A DNA stretch of 64,000 nt from Sialis fuliginosa (Eukaryota; Arthropoda; Insecta; Megaloptera; Sialidae): assembly GCA_961205875.1 (NCBI GenBank), contig OY540814.1, forward strand, positions 1,612,001 through 1,676,000, given 5' to 3'. Positions within the stretch are counted from its first letter, which is position 1. The number at the start of each line of letters is the position of its first letter. Below are positions 1 through 12,410 of the stretch, in pieces. The notes beneath the pieces were generated by a model, which saw only the letters and a list, made by a program, of their open reading frames with translations, did not search any database and was not told where the DNA came from. A program made the translations under genes and the position numbers.

Positions 1-156
1 TTAGTTTATTTTGCATGTTTTCTTGTTATATATACATGTTATACAAAGGTATGTATAATATGTATATAACAATTAGTTTTTAATGAGCTCTATATGAATG
101 TATGTAACTATCATTTTATTGCTAATATTTGTACATGTATGGAATATGTGATAGTT
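1..156. other. AT-rich spacer, no gene seen
   Basis: Very AT-rich sequence with no open frame of note. It lies beyond the 3' end of the retrotransposon remnant that follows. Confidence 0.5.
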
Positions 157-717
157 ATAATAATAATAATAATAATTTATTCTGTGGGTATAAAAAAGTA
201 TACATAGAATAAGTCAAAATACATATTAAAAAGTACAATCAATTAAAATAAACAAATATACATATATGAATTAAAAATATTCACTGATTTTATAGTGATA
301 TGAGTCCAACAAGAACGACTTAAACTTTATTTTGAAACTTTTTAAGGGAAGAGATTTTAAATCATTGGGTATTTTTTTGAAAACACGTATTATGGTATTG
401 AATACCCCTTGGTTTATTACTGTTAGTTTTGATTGCATTAATGTAAATTCATTTTTGTGTCGGGTAAAATGACTGTGCCCTGGTAGATTACCACTAAACA
501 GCTCACTGTACTTTTTCATAAAAATTGCACATTCAAAAATATATAAGTCTGCTAAAGTGAGGACCTTTAGCTTATTGAAAAGGGGTCTACATGGATCTCT
601 TGAACTGGCACCGCACATCAATCTAACACAACGTTTTTGTATCATAAAAAGTTCAATGTTATTAGACGCGTTGCCCCAAAAAATTATACCATATATGGAT
701 GTTATATAATACAAATG
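157..717 (-). mobile_element. 5'-truncated non-LTR retrotransposon remnant
   Basis: Read on the minus strand, the unit has an open frame for the end of a reverse transcriptase (714 down to 271), then about 90 bases of untranslated sequence, an AATAAA signal (176-181 on the plus strand as TTTATT) and a TTA-type microsatellite tail (157-176). A poly(A) signal followed by a short simple-repeat tail is a usual 3' end for LINEs. The 5' end is cut at about 717, which is typical of incomplete target-primed insertion. Confidence 0.65.
271..714 (-). pseudogene. C-terminal fragment of a LINE reverse transcriptase (Jockey/CR1-like)
   Basis: An open frame of 147 residues without the upstream catalytic part. 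What is seen: a YGIIFWGN-type segment near residues 8-15, an IQKRCVRLMCG block near residues 25-35, and CRPLF followed by LKVLTLADLYIFE. In Jockey and CR1-type elements this order follows the reverse-transcriptase palm and thumb, where a 'YGI..WG' strand precedes a helix reading 'QKR.IR'. The natural stop is kept at 271-273. The polymerase motifs (including the YxDD box) and the endonuclease are missing, so this cannot act as a transposase source. I assign the class from the motif order, not from a database search. Confidence 0.65.
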
Positions 718-984
718 AAAATAATTTATTTTGTTTTTATTGCAAACTAGCCAGTGGCGGTGCGCGAGCTATATTTATTTGAGTCCAGTGACGGTTTATG
801 TTTAGATCAGACACGTTCGACATATTCCGTAGCGCAGAGAATTGCCCTTTTCGAAGACACGACAAAATCCGAATGTGTTCGATCTATGATAGCAATTCGC
901 ATGGCCTCACCTGAATACAGCTCGCGTAACGCTGCTGAAACTAGCTGAAATCCGCGGCTTTGCTCGCGCGGATTTCTAAACTCC
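718..984. other. Unclassified segment with a short hairpin
   Basis: Less AT-rich than its flanks. It contains a perfect 10-bp inverted repeat with a 9-base loop at 947-975 (arms GAAATCCGCG and CGCGGATTTC). A 64-codon open frame crosses 754-948 but resembles no protein I know. It could be the end of a repeat. Confidence 0.3.
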
Positions 985-1360
985 CACCCACGTAATTACA
1001 ACCCTCCAGAAATGATAGGGAATGAAATATGAAATTTTTCTTACGTTTTACTTTTTATTCATTATACAAAATCGTAAATATCTCGGTTTCTATGAGAGAT
1101 AGGGGGTTGTTTTTCTCCCTAACACCCCCTTCCACATAGTATTTTTTCCGCCGGATCGAATGAAACTAATTGCAACCCTCCATACGTAACAGGAGATGAA
1201 ATAAAAAAAAATTACCATACAAACTTTTACCCCCGAAATTTGAAAAATCCTTTCTTAGTGGGTGCTTACGTCATAAGAGGAAGACACTCCTGAAATTTCA
1301 CATTTCTAGGTCCAGGGGTTTCGGCTCGGCGATGATGAAACAGTCAGTCAGGTCATGTTA
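985..1360 (+). repeat. Dispersed repeat related to the palindrome arms near 8.5 kb
   Basis: The stretch around 1140-1190 (CCGGATCGAATGAAACTAAT, then a CAACCCTCCAT block) is close to the one at 8713-8755. A second CAACCCTCC block lies at about 1000. This shows a shared repeat family of unknown class. Confidence 0.45.
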
Positions 1361-2697
1361 TTATATGTATATGGGGCATTCCATACCGAACCATCTAGCC
1401 CGTGACCCTGACCATTTTTGATTTGATTTATTATTTTATATTTTAAAGTACCCATATAAATAATTACTCATGAATTTTTTCAATTTTTTTTTTCAACTCT
1501 GTAAAAAGTTATAAATATTTAAAAATTTTATTCCGAAAATTTTTTAAATTCTTGTAACTTTTTGAAAAACACATATATATCAAAAATATATATACGTATT
1601 AAAATGTATTATTTATTTTAGTTACGAAAATGTAAAAGTTATTAATTATTTTTAATAAATAGCGAAGGGCGATAATATTTTCGAAAGCTAATAATCGGGT
1701 CTATAACTTTTATCAGTAGGGGAGAAGAGACGCTTAATTTTTAAATGGCGGCTAAAATATTTTTGAAAAAATCGATCAGCCATCATTTTAAATACTCGTA
1801 TTGAAGAAAAATTCCATATTTATAAAAAAAAAATGTTTATTTAAAAATACTATAATAAAATTTAATACACTAATTTTTACTGAACACAATTATAGTGTTA
1901 TTACCGACCACATTAGCTTTACATTAATTTATTCTTTTAATAATGAATATCATTATATTTAATTTATGAAGTTTTTGTTTAATCTTACCTCATTCGTCTT
2001 TCTTTTGACTTTGTTTTTAGTTTTAAGTACAAATGTTTTTTATTTAATAACTAAAAAAAATTCAAAATACTCTATAAAGAAAAAGTTTATAATAAAAAAC
2101 ATAAAAAAATAACTGAAAATTAAGATCAAGAAATAAAAATATACATTTAAAATAATTTTAACAGATGATTTTAAATATATATGAATATTTGTACTCCATA
2201 TGGCCCGCGGGCCTTATTTATACAGGTTCTGTATATAACACATTTTATTATGATTATTTATGGCATATATATTTGCGAGTACTTAACATTGTTGTAAAAA
2301 AAAACATAAAGAAATGAAAATATTTTCTAACTTAACATATAGAAGTATTTAGTTTATATACACTTCTTATTATTTTCTAGCAAGATGAAAGAAAGTTCCT
2401 TTGTTAAGAAATGAACACAACAAAATTTTTAACAAGTTTACTACGAGGATTCTTACAAATCCGAGACATCAATCAGGCTGGTCATATTGGGGAAAAGAAC
2501 TTCAAAAACCGTTCCAAAAATTGGACGCTTTCGTATAACAGCAACGGGAGTAGCTTCGTTATAACTTCATATCGACACACACAGAGTTTCTTTGACGCGT
2601 TGTTCTTTATCCAAACAATTGCGTAGTGACCTAGTGAATCGTTTATAGACGCAGAGACGGACACTAAGGATTTACTTCTACTTTTATTTTATTTTAG
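1361..2697. other. Non-coding AT-rich stretch
   Basis: No convincing gene. The 2411-2626 region has a 71-codon open frame on the plus strand and an overlapping one on the minus strand. Neither shows a domain or codon pattern I can recognise. Confidence 0.4.
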
Positions 2698-2699
2698 TA

Positions 2700-2932
2700 C
2701 TCCCTCTGTACCATAATACTTGATAGTTTTCGTTTCGTGGCCGCGGCTTAATAAATATATGGCTCTATCTTAATATTTTTTTCTTATGAGTTTAATTGAT
2801 CATACTTTTTTATAAACTACTCTTAAATAAAAATAACTTTTTTGTCAAAAAATTAATTTTAAAGAAACATATACAGTAATATGGGACAAGAAAAAAGGAG
2901 AAAACTATCAAGTATTTAGGGGTCAGAGGGAG
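2700..2932. mobile_element. Tc1/mariner-type MITE with TA duplication
   Basis: A 233-bp element starts CTCCCTCTGTACCATAATAC and ends with the reverse complement form, AGGGGTCAGAGGGAG. TA lies on both sides (2698-2699 and 2933-2934). The termini are like those of Stowaway-type mariner MITEs. It holds no coding sequence. Confidence 0.75.
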
Positions 2933-3063
2933 TATTAAAGGTACGGTATATTTTAACAAGAATGGTAAACACTTTTGACGAGGGACCAGAATAAATAATA
3001 AGGTACCTGCGGCAAATAAGGCCCAGGGTGTAATTGTCAGTAACGTGTCTTTTTATTATTTTT

Positions 3064-3850
3064 AACTTCCCAACTGGAAGTTATTGTAATCGGTCCGAAA
3101 ATCAAAATCAAAAATTTCAACATAATTGTATGTTTTAAGGTCACCATTGTATATTTACACTATTTTCTGAAAGATATCTTTGTGGGTGTGTGTGTATGTA
3201 CGTGTCATTTTTTATGTTCACGAAATCTCGTAAATAAAAAATGCTATTGACTTCGTTGGGGTGCCAATTGCCAATCGAAGCGTCTTGACGTGAATATGGT
3301 CTGAAAAGAAGTATTTTTCGAAATTCAACCCCTAAGAGGGTAAAAAGGGGTGTAAAGTGTTTGTTTGGTCGAATTTACTTGAAACTCGGTATAAATATTC
3401 TACAATACAAATAATGAAAAATGTATTTCAGTATTTTTTTTGTTATAAGTGCCTAAACAGCCATAGAAGAGGTGAAAGGCGAAAACCACCCTTAAAATTT
3501 GAATTTTAAATACTAATAAATAAGTCTATGTTGCCTTGGAAACATTTGCAATTAAATTTAAATTGTTAGATTAGTTATTATAAAAACAAATGCAATTTAA
3601 TTCAAATTGTCAAATTAATTATTCTAAAAATGTGTGTTTTATTATTGACATTAGGATATTAGAAAACTAATATTCATAATATTTTATTTCTGACCAATTC
3701 CGTTAAAATTTTTCATATACATATTAAAAAAATATTCACATAAACTATATGGAAACAATAAATAATCAGTATTCAAGTATTTATAATCATACCGTGCTGG
3801 GAAGTTGATTGTGTGGACTTAAAGGGTCTCACCCCAACAAGGCTTGTTTT
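3064..3850 (+). repeat. Repeat family F2b, copy 1
   Basis: About 790 bp with ends AACTTCCCAACTGGAAGTT and CTGGGAAGTTGATTGTGTGG. A second copy lies at 62,388-63,219 in the opposite orientation. The inner part (CATGTTGCCTTGGAAAC-like block and flanking sequence) is shared with family F2, so the two families are related. Confidence 0.6.
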
Positions 3851-4179
3851 CTTTTAAACTTTTGTAAAAACATTGTTTGACATAATCGATATTTACGTAA
3901 TTAAAACATCGGGTCCATACTTTGAACTAACGCAGAATCATATGTTCTTTCGTTAATTATTTACAATATAAGAGTAATGTACAAAGGAAGGATTTTAATA
4001 TTATTCTACATCTCTAATTACTAATTTACCAAATTGCACTTCCTCGGGAAATATCAAAAACAAAATAACGTTGACGACATTTGAAATGTTTACTCCATTC
4101 TGATTTATTCATGTATTTTAATTTGTAATAAAGTATTTATAATCATACCGTGTTGGGAAGTTGATTGTGTGGACCTAAA
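3851..4179. other. Spacer with an F2b end fragment
   Basis: No gene. The end sequence of F2b recurs at about 4130-4175 and runs straight into an F3 fragment, which suggests a broken or nested insertion. Confidence 0.4.
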
Positions 4180-4594
4180 TATTTTTTGTAGAGCATTAAA
4201 TTTCCTATAATATGGGTCTACTACGTTTGTTGTAAAATATTCCCTTACAAAGATTTATCTCAATTTATTTTAAAAATTCGTGTTTTGTTTTTCTAAATTG
4301 ATATTTGATTGGATATATTAAATGTCATTTTGACGTTTTAAATGTCATTTTGGCGTTTTAAATGTCATTTTGACATTTGCATAAATTTAGATTTAGATTG
4401 AAATTGTCAAAAAATTAAAAATATATGAAAACATATTCAGGTGCGTTTTAAGAAAAAATTCGAACTAAGATTTTTTAGTAAAATTTGTATAAAAATTAAA
4501 TGGTTAACCAATGCCAGGCAATTTATCTGAACTATTGGTTTTAGTGAATTTAGCACGAGGAAGCCCTGTGCATTTACTTGGCAGATGTTTTTTT
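4180..4594 (-). repeat. Repeat family F3, partial copy
   Basis: Reads towards the terminal block GGAAGCCCTGTGCATTTACT, then GGCAGATGTTT. This is the reverse of the 5' block of the full F3 copy at 11,382. Three ATTTTGACGTTTTAAATGTC-like tandem units at 4321-4380 also occur in the other full copies. Confidence 0.55.
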
Positions 4595-5503
4595 AGTTTA
4601 GTTTCGGTTTTCCAAAGCCGCCTGAAATTCCAAAAACTTCATCTCCCCCTACGGTGTATTTCCAATTCTGGGCGTTGATTCTATCCACGTAAAATGCGAA
4701 CAACGTTGCGCATGCAAGCAAACGCCAATCAAATTTTTATCACTTCCTTTCTGCGAAACCGCGTTGATTTGATCTCACCGCTCGTATTGCCGATTGAACT
4801 AGTACTTGTTTGATTGTGTAATCGCTTCTGCCAATAAAAGTACCTCGAACGAGTATGATTTAAATTATGTACTCGCGGTTTGCCTGTAAACTTTCCTCAC
4901 TATTTTCTCTTATGGGTTGTAAATCTGTTTTATACGTTTTTAATGTTCGGTTTTTGTATCTACTACCTGATATATATTTTTGGAAGGCATTTTGTATGAT
5001 TTTCATGTTTTGTAGATAAAAGTGTGGAGAGTTTATAAAAATATTGAAAACATAGATTTTTTAAACCCTCCGTTAGGCGCGCCTATTACACTGAAAGAAA
5101 TATCGTTCATTAATATTATGAAACTCATTCAACAACTATGAATTCCTAGTAAAAAAAATTGCAATTAAAATGTTGCTAAGAAAAGTGTGAAAATGACAAT
5201 TCAAATTGAATATTTTTATTTAGGTAAAATGCAATATGAATATACATATAGGTATATCATATGGGCTTTTAATGCATATTTGCCGGATTATTGAAGTTTC
5301 TAAAATAAATATTGCAATGTCCGACATAATTCCCCAAGCCTGTTTGCAGGAAAATCGAAGAAAATATTCGGGGAGGAGGGGGAGAGGTGATGTTATCACA
5401 CTGACCAAAAAATTGTAGACTTTCAATAACCAAAACAAAGATCAATTTTTTTAATATAATATATTATAATTTAATTGCACAAATATATATGAGTACCTAC
5501 TAT
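4595..5503. other. Non-coding spacer
   Basis: No gene or clear repeat end recognised. A 60-72 codon pair of overlapping frames at 5220-5438 looks accidental. Confidence 0.4.
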
Positions 5504-5891
5504 CAGGGCTTCGAACCGTTATTTTTTTCGTTTCGGTTTTCGTTCCGGTTCGAGTAAAAAAATATATTTCAGTTCGGTTCCGGTTTTCGTTCCGCAAAAA
5601 ATAACTGTTTTTCCGGGTTTTTCGGTTTTCGGTTCAGCTCCGAGTGATTAATTAAAAAAAAATTATTTGTATCAAAAAAAATTTTGTGCCATAATTTAGA
5701 ATATTTTATGGTACTTGTATGATAGTCCGAACGACAATTGAAGTGGGAAATAAGATCATGTTAACGCGCGTATTTTAACATGTACTGAACCGTAAAAACC
5801 GATATTTTTATTTCGGTTCTGTTCCGGTTTTCGATCCGGCAAAAAATAACGGTTATTCCGGTTTTCGGTTCAGTTCCGGTTCGAAGCCATG
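5504..5891. mobile_element. hAT-like MITE, GGTTCCGGTTTT family, copy 1
   Basis: 388 bp, termini CAGGGCTTCGAACCG and CGGTTCGAAGCCATG. Flanks CCTACTAT (5496-5503) and ACTACTAT (5892-5899) match at 7 of 8 positions, as expected of an 8-bp hAT duplication. The inside is built from many short variants of TTCGGTTTTCGTTCCGGT. The second copy is at 42,731-43,098. Confidence 0.75.
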
Positions 5892-6770
5892 ACTACTATA
5901 AACGAAGAGTAGTTCTTTATCTAGCAAATGAATTTAAAAATATCTGTCTTTGTTTGATACATGGAGAAATAATTTAAATATTATAATTGCACAAATGGGA
6001 GGAGCCTACTAAGTTTGTGATAAACGAAAATGAATACAAACTGCAAGACCATTAATGCAGGCGACTGTACATACATCTATGTATTAAATATCAAATATAC
6101 ACATACAATAGTATTCGATGTAACAATTAAATCAAAACAAAACAATTAATTTAACAGTTCACTTACGTCAGATGGCATAACGAGAACGGAACATGGTCTC
6201 ATCAGTGGATTTGACATGGATCCAACAAATCTAATTTTCTAACATCTTGGTTAACTTGCTTGAAACTTCTTGGGATTGTTATCCTTCCAAAACGCAATTA
6301 TAACTTGACGAATCAATGATTGTGTTATTATGTTATCAACAGACCGTCATAATAGACAGAGGTACTTATTTGGGAATAAACTAAATTATAATCACACCCA
6401 GATTTGCTCTGCCCATTTAGATGATGAAGATTTCGCGTGCGTTTTGTTGATTTTAATATCTTTTATTAAAATATTATAAATTTAGGTATATATATATACC
6501 ACCTGTTTGTATTATTATTTATATTGTTGCTATAATGATGTACCTATTCATTATGATTTATATTGACATTTTCGATATAGACTAAGGAATGGTAATATTG
6601 GAGAAAAAGCCACTGTGATTATAGTAAACATATAATTATAAACAAGATATAAATAATTAAATAATTTTGACAGTCTTCGTTATAATTTTCAGTGAAAGTA
6701 CTAATTCAATGTTACATTCTGATTTTTTTTCAGATTTTTTGAATAGATAGTTTAGAAATTAGGGTAGGGG
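5892..6770. other. Non-coding spacer
   Basis: AT-rich with no gene or repeat boundary that I can support. Confidence 0.4.
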
Positions 6771-7066
6771 AACGCTCTGATAACGACATTTAAATGCAAA
6801 TATATCGTGACTGAAGGGTTAAAATCAAAAGATCATTTAACAATTTTTGTTGCATTTTAGGAGACCTATACAATGACATCACATTCAATGGGATATGTGA
6901 AAAAAATGTGAGGACGGACGGACGTACGGACATGGTAAAACTTTAAGCTTAAGTATCAGTCTTCGTCCGTAAACCAAATTTCATCTTAATCGGCTTAAAA
7001 TTTTTGAGGACGGACGGACGGACGGAAATAGCGAAACTATAAGGTTTCCTAGTTTTCTACGGAAAC
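6771..7066 (+). repeat. Repeat with GGAC tetranucleotide tracts
   Basis: Two tracts of the unit GGAC (about 6912-6930 and 7008-7025) lie beside text such as AAACCAAATTTCATCTTAAT. This layout is common at the 3' ends of arthropod retroposons. Class uncertain. Confidence 0.4.
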
Positions 7067-7180
7067 CTAAAAAACATCTGCCAAGTAAATGCACAGTGCT
7101 ACCTCGTGCTAAATTTACCAAAGGTAGTTAATTATTCAACAATTTAAATAAAAACCTATAATGTTTTGGTTAACCATTTA
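7067..7180 (+). repeat. Repeat family F3, 5' fragment
   Basis: Begins AACATCTGCCAAGTAAATGC, as in the full F3 copy at 11,382, and stops where F1 sequence starts at about 7180. Confidence 0.5.
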
Positions 7181-7691
7181 AGTTTTCGGTTTTGTTGGAT
7201 TAATGGGTTTTTTTGTAATTCTCATGAACTCATGTTACTAATAAAACAACTAACTCTTTATTTAATCAATTTAATTACCAAAGTCCGCATATATAGTTTG
7301 TTTTTTAAATTACAGCATTTTATTTTGTTCATTTTTTTTCTCCAGTAATGGCAAAGGTAAAACCAGTAACGAGCACGCAGATAAGTACTACGACACAAAA
7401 TATATAAAAGAAAGAATCGTCAAATTTGAAACAATGTAAAGCAGTTTCTATGATAATATAATAATTAATATATAAATTATACTAATAATTAGTTTAAATG
7501 TCCACCATTTTGACACCTATTGGCCGATTGTCATCAAATCACGCTGTAAGAAAATTAAATCTATATAGATTAATATTCAGAAATGGTAGTAATCAAATAT
7601 TAACACATACATATTTCTAATTCAGTACATTTAATTAAAAATTTACCATTACTGGGGTCCTTGCCAAGACTGGTGCCAGTACTTTATTTCG
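7181..7691 (+). mobile_element. F1 TIR element, left end truncated
   Basis: Shares its whole body with the F1 copies near 15.9, 23.2 and 58.0 kb and ends in the F1 terminus AAGACTGGTGCCAGTACTTT. The left terminus (AAGGTACTGGCACCAGT) is missing and is replaced by F3 sequence. Confidence 0.6.
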
Positions 7692-8220
7692 TTTTTAATA
7701 TATAGTTTTGATCATTCTCATGGGGGAGGGAGATATTGAATTATTGAGAATATAGCCGATAAAACAGGTTTTTAATTTCGCTTTTGCTAGATGTCGTTTT
7801 TTTTTAGTTTATTTTAAACTAGAATTTATTTAGCATCAGTCTTGAGGTGATATTCATTTAAACACCCTACAAATTCAAGTATCGAATATAGAAGCAACGT
7901 AAATAATAAATTGGAATTGCATTTATTACGTATTCAGTAACTTAATAAAGTCAATCATTCGACTTCAAATATTAGATTTTTATAAATTCAATAGGTATTT
8001 CAAGAAGACATCACATATATGTTTAAAAGGATGTTTACGCATGTATTCGTGCAGGTACATTTTATATGATTCGAGGAATTCGTTTGAAAATAAACAAACG
8101 ATTGCTTTCCTTCGTCATATTTCTTTCAGTGATCTCGGATCAAAATTTTATACAGTATATATTTGATGACGACATTGATAAAAGTGCTTCTTTCTTATGA
8201 TATATTTGTATCTACATACC
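7692..8220. other. Non-coding spacer
   Basis: No gene or repeat boundary recognised. Confidence 0.35.
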
Positions 8221-9115
8221 CAGAGCCGGCCTTAGCTTCTCCTAAAAAAAATGTTCAAAAATCACTGGAAATGCCAATTAAAATTAATAAATTAACAACT
8301 CGGGAAAAAATTTCAGATCTGAAGTGATCTCGGTTGATCTTCATTTTGGAACAAATCAGATCTTTGTAAATAAATAAACTTTTGTTTACCTTAAATAACA
8401 AATACACATATACTATATAGAAACCTTGTTTATAATTTAATCAATTAAAAAAAAATTGTACAGAAACGTATTGAATGATATTTGAGGCCCGTGTATTAAA
8501 TTAATAAATAAATTCACAAATCACCCCCTGTCACAGATGAAGGGTTGTAATTGGTCTCATTCGATCCAGCGGGAAAAATACTTCGGGATACTAAGGATGT
8601 GGGGGGCAAAACAACCCTCTATCTAGCACAGGAGTCGAGATATTTACGATTTTCTATAATGAATACCATAAGTAGCGAAACAGAGAAAAATTCACCTAGT
8701 ATCCCGAAGTATTTTTCCCGCTGGATCGAATGAGACCAATTACAACCCTTCATCTGTGACAGAGGGTGAGTTGTGAATTTATTTATTAATTTAATACACG
8801 GGCCTCAAATATCATTCAATACGTTTCTGTACAATTTTTTTTAATTGATTAAATTATGAACAAGGTTTCTATATAGTATATGTGTATTAATTTGTTATTT
8901 AAGGTAGACAAAAGTTTATTTATTTACAAAGATCTGATTTGTTCCAAAATGAAGATCAACCGAGATCACTTCAGATCTGAAATTTTTTCCCGGGAAATAA
9001 ATTGGATAGTTAATATCTCAGCTTGGCGTTATCCTACAGACCCCAAGTTTTTTTTTAATATAGCTTACATCATTAACTTTAAGACTATCAAATGCCCTAA
9101 GACCCCTTTCCTCTA
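8221..9115. mobile_element. hAT-like MITE (CAGAGCCGG family) split by a palindrome
   Basis: The left end CAGAGCCGGCCTTAGC and following text match the intact element at 28,867-29,484. The right part (8995-9115) matches the latter's middle. Between them lies the palindrome 8301-8992. The right terminus is not found, so the copy is cut. Confidence 0.6.
8301..8992. repeat. Large inverted repeat (about 290-bp arms)
   Basis: The arm 8301 to about 8592 is repeated as its reverse complement from about 8698 to 8992, with few mismatches and a spacer near 105 bases. The outer arm end reads CGGGAAAAAATTTCAGATC. The 60-codon frame in the spacer and inner arms looks accidental. The inner arm is related to the repeat at 985-1360. 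Confidence 0.75.
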
Positions 9116-9736
9116 TAAAATACATATAAATTGAATAGTTAATATCTCAGTATATCATCTCACACATTTTTTTAACGACTCAGGTAATTAATTTTTTATG
9201 TTAGTTTTAACAGAATTATCGATGTAACATTTTTTCATCAAATAAATAAATTGTTGGACAAATATTTTATTAAATTTTATTAATACCCATTAAAAACTGC
9301 AGACTCTCCTCTTTTCAACGATATTTTTATTTTTTCAATAACTGTATTCATTTGATTAGTTTCAACACCTTCCCGTAGGACACCCTGTATAATATATATG
9401 TAGTTTGAAGAAGAAACAAAAGTGTAAAAAGTTTTCGTATTTAATAAATCTTATACAAAGTGGAAATATGTTCATTTAACTAATTTAACTTTTGTGAAAT
9501 AGAGTTGCTTCAAAATTATTTTAATAAATTCAATTTTGAACTTCAAGCGTTATTTACATGTTATGGAAGCTTTGCTTGCCCTAATATTTGTTAATTATAC
9601 TGTATTTCATTATTTATTCACATGAAAATGTTGATATTTGATAATTGTGAATCCAAAATTGTAATACAGTTGTGATTAATTCCCATACAAGTCATTTATA
9701 TTTAAAAATTGGTGAATAATTCGTGTTTATTATTAC
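9116..9736. other. Non-coding spacer
   Basis: No gene. A repeat-like end (GGACACCCTGTATAATATAT) is visible near 9378, without a partner. Confidence 0.35.
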
Positions 9737-10340
9737 TAGTGTCGGCTTCGGCTAAAATTTCATCTTCGGCTGAATAATCGGCTTCGGCTAAAATTAGGCC
9801 GAATATTTTGCCGAAGCCGAAGGTGAACTATATAGTTTAATATTGTACAGTAAAGTATTATTTTAAGCAATAGATACGTTCCATAGAAAACCGTATATAA
9901 AAAATCGCACATAAAACATACCTACATAGCTTACCTACACTTATATTATAAAATAAGGAATAGATAGAATTTTTTTTTATTTTGGCCTTGTACAATGAAT
10001 TAATAGTGTCAGAGATACGTTCTGTAATTTTCTAAAACCAATGAATTCAAAAAAACCAAACATCGCATAAAAAAGTTTCTGAAAATTCATATTCCCATTT
10101 TTTTTTTAACCATTGCTTTCGAAGATATTACCTATGGGCAGGGGATCAAAATATTTGTTCGATTTTTTTTCAATTTTAATATTAACAAAACGTTTACATA
10201 TTTAATTCTTAATGAAGAGTTAAAAAAGGTCATTCAATTAATTACACATTGATTTTTTTCGTTTGTAAAAAATTTCAAAAATAAAAGACGAAAAAAAATC
10301 CTTCGGCTTCGGACAAAAACTGACCTTCGGTCGGACACTA
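9737..10340. mobile_element. hAT-like MITE with perfect 8-bp TSD
   Basis: 604 bp, ends TAGTGTCGGC and GGTCGGACACTA. ATTATTAC stands on both sides (9729-9736 and 10341-10348). Variants of GGCTTCGGC are repeated inside the left end. It holds no coding sequence. Confidence 0.8.
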
Positions 10341-10348
10341 ATTATTAC

Positions 10349-10560
10349 CATTTCACGGCTAAGCCGCTGAACCGATCTTGATGAAATTTGGCAGAGAGAT
10401 AGCTTACATCCTGTAGAAGGACATAGGTCACTTTTTATCCCGAAAATTTATTTATGAGATAAAAAAATGGGTGTGTGTACTTTTGTAAAATATACACGTG
10501 ATAGGTTGAGGTTAGTTTAGTGACATCTAGCGAATAATTGCGAAACTAAAAACCTGTTTT
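10349..10560 (+). repeat. Retroposon-like fragment
   Basis: The text CACGGCTAAGCCGCTGAACC followed by a GATGAAATTTGGCA block is widespread in insect RTE/SINE-like repeats. It is assigned from memory of such repeats, without a coding part. Confidence 0.4.
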
Positions 10561-11381
10561 ATCGACTATCATAATAAAAATTTGTATTATACAGGACGGT
10601 CTGGTTTGGGATACAGATATTTTAAGAGCTGATTCTTTGGCTCATTGTGAGTAAAAAATTGTACGGGAAGGTGGGGTCTATCTTCAACATCCTCTGAGCT
10701 ACAGGGTGTTTAAGAACTTCCTTCAGAGTAGTACTTACAAACAAAGATTATCTTATAACTTCCAAAGTAACGTAACTAGAGCAACCACAATGAGTCTGTT
10801 TCATAGGTAATTAACTAACGCATTTTTCAGTATTAGCGTTATTGCTAGCTGTGTTTCCAGTTCGGAGTTATTGCTCATCAAAGTCAAAAAATATGTTTAT
10901 TTAATTGAAAATTTTTATGAAAATGACATTTTCCCCCAAAAGTACCTACCTATAATATGTGATATTTTTTATCATTATTTTGGTGTGTCAGAATCCATTT
11001 GAAAAGCTTCTATAAATTGTCTTACACCCAAAAACCAAGAATAATAAATTAAGATAATTTAAATTACTATTTTTAGTTTATTATCTTAATTCCTATAATT
11101 ATTTTTCTTTTCATTTGATTTTTCAATTGACAAATTCAATCAACCGTAAAAATGATATCGGTTATTTAAAAATAGATTTAATTCTCGGAACTTCGTATTT
11201 TATTATTTAAAAAATGTTGCACGAATTACCAACACGCAAAGAACAACAAATCAGTATTTATTTTTATGAGGTGCTCGTATTATTAAAATGGGAAACGTTG
11301 ATAGATAAAACTAAAATATAATCACTGTATTAAAATGTAGATGCTTTAGAAGTCTTCAATTTGCAATTTACATGATGTTTA
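10561..11381. other. Non-coding spacer
   Basis: No gene or clear repeat recognised. Confidence 0.35.
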
Positions 11382-12190
11382 AAAAAACATCTGCCAAGTA
11401 AATGCCCAGTGCTTCCTCGTGTTAAATTCACCAAAGGTAGTTAATTATTCAACAATTTAAATAAAAACCGATAGTCTTTAGATAAATTGCCTGGAATTGG
11501 TTAACCATTTAATTTTTATACAATTTTACTAAAAAGTATTAGTTTGAAATTTTTCTTAAAACGCATCTTTATTTTTTCGTATATTTTTAGTTTTTTGACT
11601 ATTTCAATCTCAATCTAAATTTTTGCAAACGTCAAAATGACATTTAAAACGCCAAAATGACATTTCAAACGTCAAAATGACATTTAATATGTCCAAGCAA
11701 ATATCAATTTAGAAAAACAAAACATGAATTTTTAAAATAAATTGAGATAAATCTTTGTAAGGGAATATTTTACAACAAACGTTGTAAACCCATATTATAG
11801 GAAATTTAATGCTCTACAAAAAATATTCTATAAAATTTTCACGTAACATGTGTCGTTCTTGAGATATCTTGAATAATAAATATCACCCTCCCACCCCCTT
11901 TACACACGATTTTGAAATGGGACCGCCCTCAAGCCAGACCCAACCATCCGACCAAGTTTCAATAATATCGGTTCAGTGGTTCATGAGTTATGCGTGTGAC
12001 AAGGATTCAGGGAACAGACACACACACACACGGACGGACGGACGGACAAACAGACAGACACGGAACGAAAAGTGTTTGTCTTGACGTGAAACGGAAAGAT
12101 CAATTTAAAATTTTGAAATCGGAGACATTTTTTTAATTTCAATCTGAAACGATCACAAAGCTTCTCGTATCTTCGATATTGCGAGGAAGC
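11382..12190 (+). repeat. Repeat family F3, full-length copy
   Basis: Begins AAACATCTGCCAAGTAAATG with a CTTCCTCGTG block and ends with GCGAGGAAGC, so the subterminal CTTCCTCG is inverted at the two ends. Inside are the CATTTAAAACG/CAAAATGA units and a GGAC tract at about 12,030-12,050. The reversed full copy is at 53,592-54,290. Confidence 0.6.
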
Positions 12191-12410
12191 AAAAAAACAC
12201 TCAACCCTGAAGATAAGAGATTAGAACTATACGTAAGCCATCAGTCAGATGGCAACACTGTAAATAATAAATACCTCTAGCCATTAAAATGAACTTGTCA
12301 CGATCCAATCTCGTATAACATTCATTATTTTCTATTCTGTCAGTTTTGTTCTTTTCCAAAGATGACCATGAAAATCCAGGACGGTTAACTTTTAAAGTTC
12401 TTGCCTTGGG
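12191..12410. other. Short spacer
   Basis: Nothing recognised. A 71-codon minus-strand frame (12,201-12,416) shows no family motif. Confidence 0.35.
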
